In this document: positions 15,238 to 17,971 of the stretch, piece by piece
Layout: the number at the start of each line of letters is the position of its first letter
Numbering within the stretch: the stretch's first letter is position 1
Assembly: GCA_030602105.1 (NCBI GenBank)
Contig: JAUWAK010000010.1
Coordinates: 1-17,971, forward strand
Length of the DNA: 17,971 nt
Direction: 5' to 3'
Source of the DNA: Candidatus Aerophobota bacterium
GTDB taxonomy: Bacteria > Aerophobota > Aerophobia > Aerophobales > AE-B3A
Translations under genes and position numbers: made by a program
Notes under the pieces: generated by a model
Told to the model about the DNA's origin: nothing
The model's input: the letters and a program-made list of their open reading frames with translations, nothing else
The model's database searches: none

Positions 15238-15987
15238 TCACACCATAGAGTACCCACCATCCACAATTAAGGTCTGACCGGTGCACCAGTTAGATTCCTC
15301 AGAGGCAAAATAAAGAACTGCTCCTACATGGTCCTCAGGCTTTCCTAATCTACCCAGAGGAATCCCGCTGGTTAACTGGGCTCGAGTTTCTGGATTGGCC
15401 AAAGCGTCTGCTGCCATAGGAGTTTCCGTTGTCCCGGGGAGAATAGCATTAACCTGAATATTATGGGGCGCAAGCTCCAGGGCCATAGCCCGGGTAAGAG
15501 AAAGAACCGCCCCCTTGGAGGAGCTGTATAAAGATAAGTTGGCCTGTCCTACAATTGCAGCAATTGAAGAAACATTGATAATCTTACCCTTCTTCTGTTT
15601 TATCATCTGCCTGGCGACCGCCTGAGCGCAGAGAAAAAGCCCCTTAACATTCACATCGTATATCTTGTAATACTGCTCTTCGGTTGACGTTAAGAACGGC
15701 TCCTGAAAAAGAACCCCGGCATTATTTACCAGAGCATCTATTCTTCCAAAACGCTCCACAGTCTTTTCTGCCATCGCATCAACATCTTTCTTTCTGGAAA
15801 CATCCATGGCCTGAACAAGAGACTTTCCGCCAGCCTCTTCCACTTTCTTTGCTGTGGACTCGGCACGAGAGGCCACAACATCAACTACCACCACATTGGC
15901 TCGCTCCCTGGCAAACCCGAGAGCGTAAGCCTCGCCAATTCCTCTTCCGGCTCCGGTTACGATGACTGTTTTACCCTCAAACCTCAC
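15238..15987 (-). CDS. Short-chain dehydrogenase/reductase (classical SDR), first catabolic gene
   Basis: A 249-residue classical SDR. TGAGRGIG is at 11-18, Asp36 ends the second strand and suggests NAD use, NNAG is at 88-91 and Tyr154/Lys158 lie in YSSSK. The end of the protein has the usual CTGQTLIVDGGY strand. It probably performs the first oxidation of the imported sugar, polyol or hydroxyacid, because it heads the catabolic block right after the binding-protein gene (inference). The start is GTG with GGAGG 7 nt upstream. The 179-nt gap before it contains the stem-loop at 16089-16121. 3-oxoacyl-ACP reductase-like activity is an alternative that sequence alone does not exclude. Confidence 0.92.
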   Translation of the reverse strand: MRFEGKTVIVTGAGRGIGEAYALGFARERANVVVVDVVASRAESTAKKVEEAGGKSLVQAMDVSRKKDVDAMAEKTVERFGRIDALVNNAGVLFQEPFLTSTEEQYYKIYDVNVKGLFLCAQAVARQMIKQKKGKIINVSSIAAIVGQANLSLYSSSKGAVLSLTRAMALELAPHNIQVNAILPGTTETPMAADALANPETRAQLTSGIPLGRLGKPEDHVGAVLYFASEESNWCTGQTLIVDGGYSMV

Positions 15988-15994
15988 CTTGCTT

Positions 15995-16004
15995 CCTCCT
16001 TCCT
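15995..16004 (-). promoter_or_regulatory. Shine-Dalgarno for the GTG-started SDR gene
   Basis: AGGAAGGAGG on the minus strand lies 7 nt before the GTG at 15987. No in-frame ATG offers a better start, so the non-ATG start is well supported. Confidence 0.8.
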
Positions 16005-16088
16005 TGAATCTTGAGTGCAGCTTCTATATCTGAACTTCCCTCTTGCAGGCATCATTATTCTCGAGGAGCTTAACCAGCAGTAACTAGC

Positions 16089-16121
16089 GGGGAGGACGGC
16101 CATCCCTGGCTCGCCCTCCCC
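16089..16121 (-). other. Strong GC-rich stem-loop between transport and catabolic genes
   Basis: GGGGAGG (16089-16095) pairs with CCTCCCC (16115-16121). Inside, an A:C mismatch is followed by CG and GCC pairing with GGC and CG around a one-base bulge, with a 6-nt loop. It lies 46 nt after the binding-protein stop. Neither strand shows a T run after it, so it looks more like an mRNA-stabilising or processing hairpin, or a Rho-assisted partial terminator, than a classical terminator. Such structures often let a binding protein be made in excess over the genes downstream. Confidence 0.6.
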
Positions 16122-16166
16122 ACAAAACCGAGCTATTCTCTTCTGTCCATTCGGCCCAAACACGCT

Positions 16167-17603
16167 CTACTTCCATCCTAGCGGATTGTTGTCGTAGTAC
16201 ACCATGTTCCGCCACTGCTGCTTAGGCTTCTTGACCGCTGGATCGTAGTAACCGCCCTCGTCCATTATCCGCTCTATATCCTTGGCCATACCCTTGATAG
16301 CCTCTTGTGGATTGATTTCCCCAATCCAGCACCTATTTCCCCAGAGTCCCATTGCCTCGGAAATCTCTGTCCATTCAGGAATCATGGGTCTGGTGTCAGG
16401 GTTGGCCCAGTGAAGCTGATGCTCATATATCCACTTGATCCAGGGCTGCAACTCCTGGATTACGGGGTCTCTATAGATGGAGTGTCTTGGGGGACCCGCA
16501 CCCATCAAAGCAGCTCTCCTGGCGTTAGGCTTGCTGAGGAGCCACTGCATGAAAACCCAGGCTGCTTCTTTGTTCTTGGAGTCTGCGCTGATAGAAAGAC
16601 CCCAGGAGCCAAAGTGAGGGTCATCCATACCGTATGGCCCTGTCACATCGTTGATGTGCAGGCTCTTACCCACTACCGCGGAGACCTCTGGGTTCTCAAA
16701 CTGCCCTGCTATCCAGTCCCCATAGTTCCAGGCGACAGCAATTCTTCCCGTTAGATAACTAGTTGAGACCTCGTCATAGCCGAAGTTTTCAGACCCGGGA
16801 GGAGTGAAGGGTTTGTTGCCCACGAACCACTCCAGTGACCGTACCGTATCAGGATGATCAAGGGTAATCTCCCAGTTTGGCCCAAAAAGCTCATCCTTGC
16901 TGAATCGCTCGGGCGTCTGGAAGGCGTATACGTCAAACCACCAGGTGAAGCCCCATTCCATACCCCTCCGAGCGTGAGTGGCAAAACCGTAGTATCCCTC
17001 CTCGGGACGGGTGAGTTTCTCTATAGCCTCCGTCATGTACTTATAGTTCCAGTCAGCCTTGGTTTTGGGGAGCGCTAGCCCGTTCGCCTCAAATAGATCC
17101 TTCCTGATGCTCTGTCCGCAGGAAGAGCCACTCTGAACCATGTTATACAGGACATCATTCATCACCCCGGTACCACTGATCTGTCGGGGAACGAAATCAC
17201 CCAGATCGAATTCGGGATCAGTCAGGCTGGGGTCTTTGATGTACTTCATGATTGGCTCAACGTATCCAGGGAGAGTATAGGAAGCTATCCACATGCAGTC
17301 TATGCTGATGATATCATAACTGCCGGTATGCTGAGCAGATTCCATGAGAGACCTTTCCTGCAACTGATCAAAGGGAAACTCATCCACTATGACCTTCATT
17401 CCGTATTTTTCCTCGAACTCGGGGATGAAGGTCCAGAAGGGTTTTATCTGGGGCATATTGATGGCCATCACCCGGATCGTTGTTCCGCGAAAACGCTCGG
17501 TGGCAGGCTTTTGTCCGTAAGCGGCGCCAAGGGCAAGTCCGAGCATCAGCCCTGTTATTACCAAAATAACAATAATTTTCCGCCAACCACTCTTTGACCT
17601 CAT
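16167..17603 (-). CDS. Extracellular solute-binding protein of a carbohydrate-type ABC importer
   Basis: A 478-residue secreted binding protein of the family 1 (MalE-like) type. Residues 1 to about 29 are a Sec signal peptide: Arg/Lys-rich start, a hydrophobic IIVILVITGLMLGLALGAA core and a small-residue cleavage region near AYG. No lipobox Cys follows, so it should be free in a periplasm. The mature part shows the expected ITVRVMAINMP-like first strand (here IRVMAINMP), a YDIISID hinge segment, an aromatic-rich middle (WGFTWWFDVYAF) and WVFMQWLLSK near residue 345, typical of sugar and polyol binders. The ligand is unknown. AAGGAGG precedes the ATG. An adjacent upstream paralog (17736 onwards) shares most of the C-terminal 77 residues. 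The permease and ATPase genes are not in the window. Confidence 0.93.
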   Translation of the reverse strand: MRSKSGWRKIIVILVITGLMLGLALGAAYGQKPATERFRGTTIRVMAINMPQIKPFWTFIPEFEEKYGMKVIVDEFPFDQLQERSLMESAQHTGSYDIISIDCMWIASYTLPGYVEPIMKYIKDPSLTDPEFDLGDFVPRQISGTGVMNDVLYNMVQSGSSCGQSIRKDLFEANGLALPKTKADWNYKYMTEAIEKLTRPEEGYYGFATHARRGMEWGFTWWFDVYAFQTPERFSKDELFGPNWEITLDHPDTVRSLEWFVGNKPFTPPGSENFGYDEVSTSYLTGRIAVAWNYGDWIAGQFENPEVSAVVGKSLHINDVTGPYGMDDPHFGSWGLSISADSKNKEAAWVFMQWLLSKPNARRAALMGAGPPRHSIYRDPVIQELQPWIKWIYEHQLHWANPDTRPMIPEWTEISEAMGLWGNRCWIGEINPQEAIKGMAKDIERIMDEGGYYDPAVKKPKQQWRNMVYYDNNPLGWK

Positions 17604-17672
17604 ATCTTACCTCCTTATTCAACCTTCAGAAACTGTCAGATCCTTACGCTTGTTTTTGCCTCACCTCCTTTC

Positions 17673-17730
17673 CCTTCTCAGCTCTTTCTCCGTACTCCCC
17701 GTCTCATCATCGCCTATGTTACTGAGAAGG
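17673..17730 (-). repeat. Nine-base inverted repeat between the two binding-protein genes
   Basis: CCTTCTCAG (17673-17681) and CTGAGAAGG (17722-17730) are exact reverse complements with a 40-nt spacer, within the 132-nt gap 17604-17735. The arms could form a long-loop stem in the mRNA between the genes. Its right arm starts 5 nt after the stop of the upstream gene. A chance match is possible. An unused Shine-Dalgarno-like AAAGGAGG also lies in this gap at about 17663-17671. Confidence 0.35.
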
Positions 17731-17735
17731 CTTTC

Positions 17736-17971
17736 CTATTTCCACCCTGTTGGATTAAGATCGTAGTACTTCATATTCCGCCACTGCTGGACAGGCTTTT
17801 TCAGGTCCGGGTCGTAGTAGCCGCCTTCCTTCATCAGAATTTCTATGCCGCGCTGCATACCTTTGAGAGCCTCTTCAGCACTAATCGCCCCTATCCAGGC
17901 CTTGTTTTGAAAGAGCGTCAACTCCTCGTTTATCTCCGACCACTCAGGAAGCATGGGCCTGGTATCAGGAT
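17736..17971 (-). CDS. Second extracellular solute-binding protein, C-terminal end only (5' part outside window)
   Basis: The frame is open from the right edge to a TAG at 17736-17738, giving about the last 77 residues. They align without gaps to the end of the neighbouring binding protein: PDTRPM, PEW, WIG, KGM, GGYYDP, QQWRNM, YYD and GWK are shared, roughly two thirds identical by hand count. An ATG at 17954 is internal and not the start. The pair is a tandem duplication old enough to have diverged. The two may bind related ligands or differ in affinity, or one may be a component of a separate importer; the window does not tell which. Confidence 0.9.
   Translation of the reverse strand, partial: PDTRPMLPEWSEINEELTLFQNKAWIGAISAEEALKGMQRGIEILMKEGGYYDPDLKKPVQQWRNMKYYDLNPTGWK

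Noticed and set aside
15988..16088. Internal promoter for the catabolic block (TATAGA near the SDR start)
   Set aside because: No acceptable -35 sequence lies 16-18 nt upstream.
17640..17672. Leader peptide GTG AGG CAA AAA CAA GCG TAA after AAAGGAG upstream of the complete binding-protein gene
   Set aside because: The Shine-Dalgarno abuts the GTG with no spacer and the peptide is six residues with no meaningful codon run.
1..17971. CRISPR arrays, IS elements, tRNA or rRNA genes, attachment sites
   Set aside because: No regularly spaced repeats, transposase motifs, terminal repeats or cloverleaf-like segments were found in the gaps, all of which are under 190 nt.

Overview
The window looks like a piece of an anaerobic, probably diderm (double-membraned) bacterium. 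The anaerobe reading rests on a tungsten/molybdenum-type aldehyde:ferredoxin oxidoreductase with its own MoaD-like carrier, an oxygen-sensitive type of Fe-S/FAD old-yellow-enzyme reductase, two iron-type alcohol dehydrogenases and no oxygenases. The diderm reading is weaker: the complete solute-binding protein has a plain signal peptide without a lipobox cysteine. Ribosome binding sites are strong (AAGGAGG type), GTG and TTG starts occur, and the proteins are rich in Lys, Glu and Arg. I cannot assign a phylum from the sequence; Atribacterota- or Thermotogota-like anaerobes would fit, but that is a guess.

Layout. Apart from one truncated gene at the left edge, every gene is on the minus strand and is read right to left. 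From the right edge: the 3' end of a sugar-type ABC solute-binding protein gene (17736-17971) and a complete tandem paralog (16167-17603). A strong stem-loop (16089-16121) then separates these transport genes from 14 closely packed catabolic genes: SDR dehydrogenase (15238-15987), thiolase (13974-15191), NAD-dependent epimerase/dehydratase (13007-13948), 3-hydroxyacyl-CoA/gulonate-type dehydrogenase (11998-13017), split transketolase (11014-11913 and 10010-10999), AOR (8245-9975), MoaD/ThiS-like protein (7976-8221), Fe-ADH (6733-7908), OYE-type Fe-S flavoenzyme (4602-6545), CoA-acylating methylmalonate-semialdehyde-type dehydrogenase (2996-4486), ferritin-like protein lacking its usual metal ligands (2563-2994), a second SDR (1721-2482) and a second Fe-ADH (458-1720). 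At the left edge the 3' end of a DUF4432 aldose-epimerase-like gene (1-411, plus strand) converges on the cluster.

How it may work together (inference). The binding proteins capture a carbohydrate-like solute. SDRs, the epimerase and the gulonate-type dehydrogenase would do redox and isomer chemistry on polyol, sugar or sugar-acid intermediates. The split transketolase would move a two-carbon unit. AOR and the two Fe-ADHs would deal with aldehydes, using ferredoxin and NAD(P)H. The semialdehyde dehydrogenase and the thiolase would deliver acyl-CoA and acetyl-CoA. No sugar kinase, aldolase, permease, regulator or ferredoxin gene lies in the window, so the substrate and route cannot be read out; the combination does not match a textbook sugar pathway I recognise.

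There is no gene-free stretch above 300 bases. The largest gaps are 6546-6732 (187 nt), 15988-16166 (179 nt), 17604-17735 (132 nt) and 4487-4601 (115 nt). They hold ribosome binding sites and a few inverted repeats, and no tRNA, rRNA, CRISPR, IS element or convincing promoter was seen. The main promoter of the transcription unit is presumably beyond the right edge.
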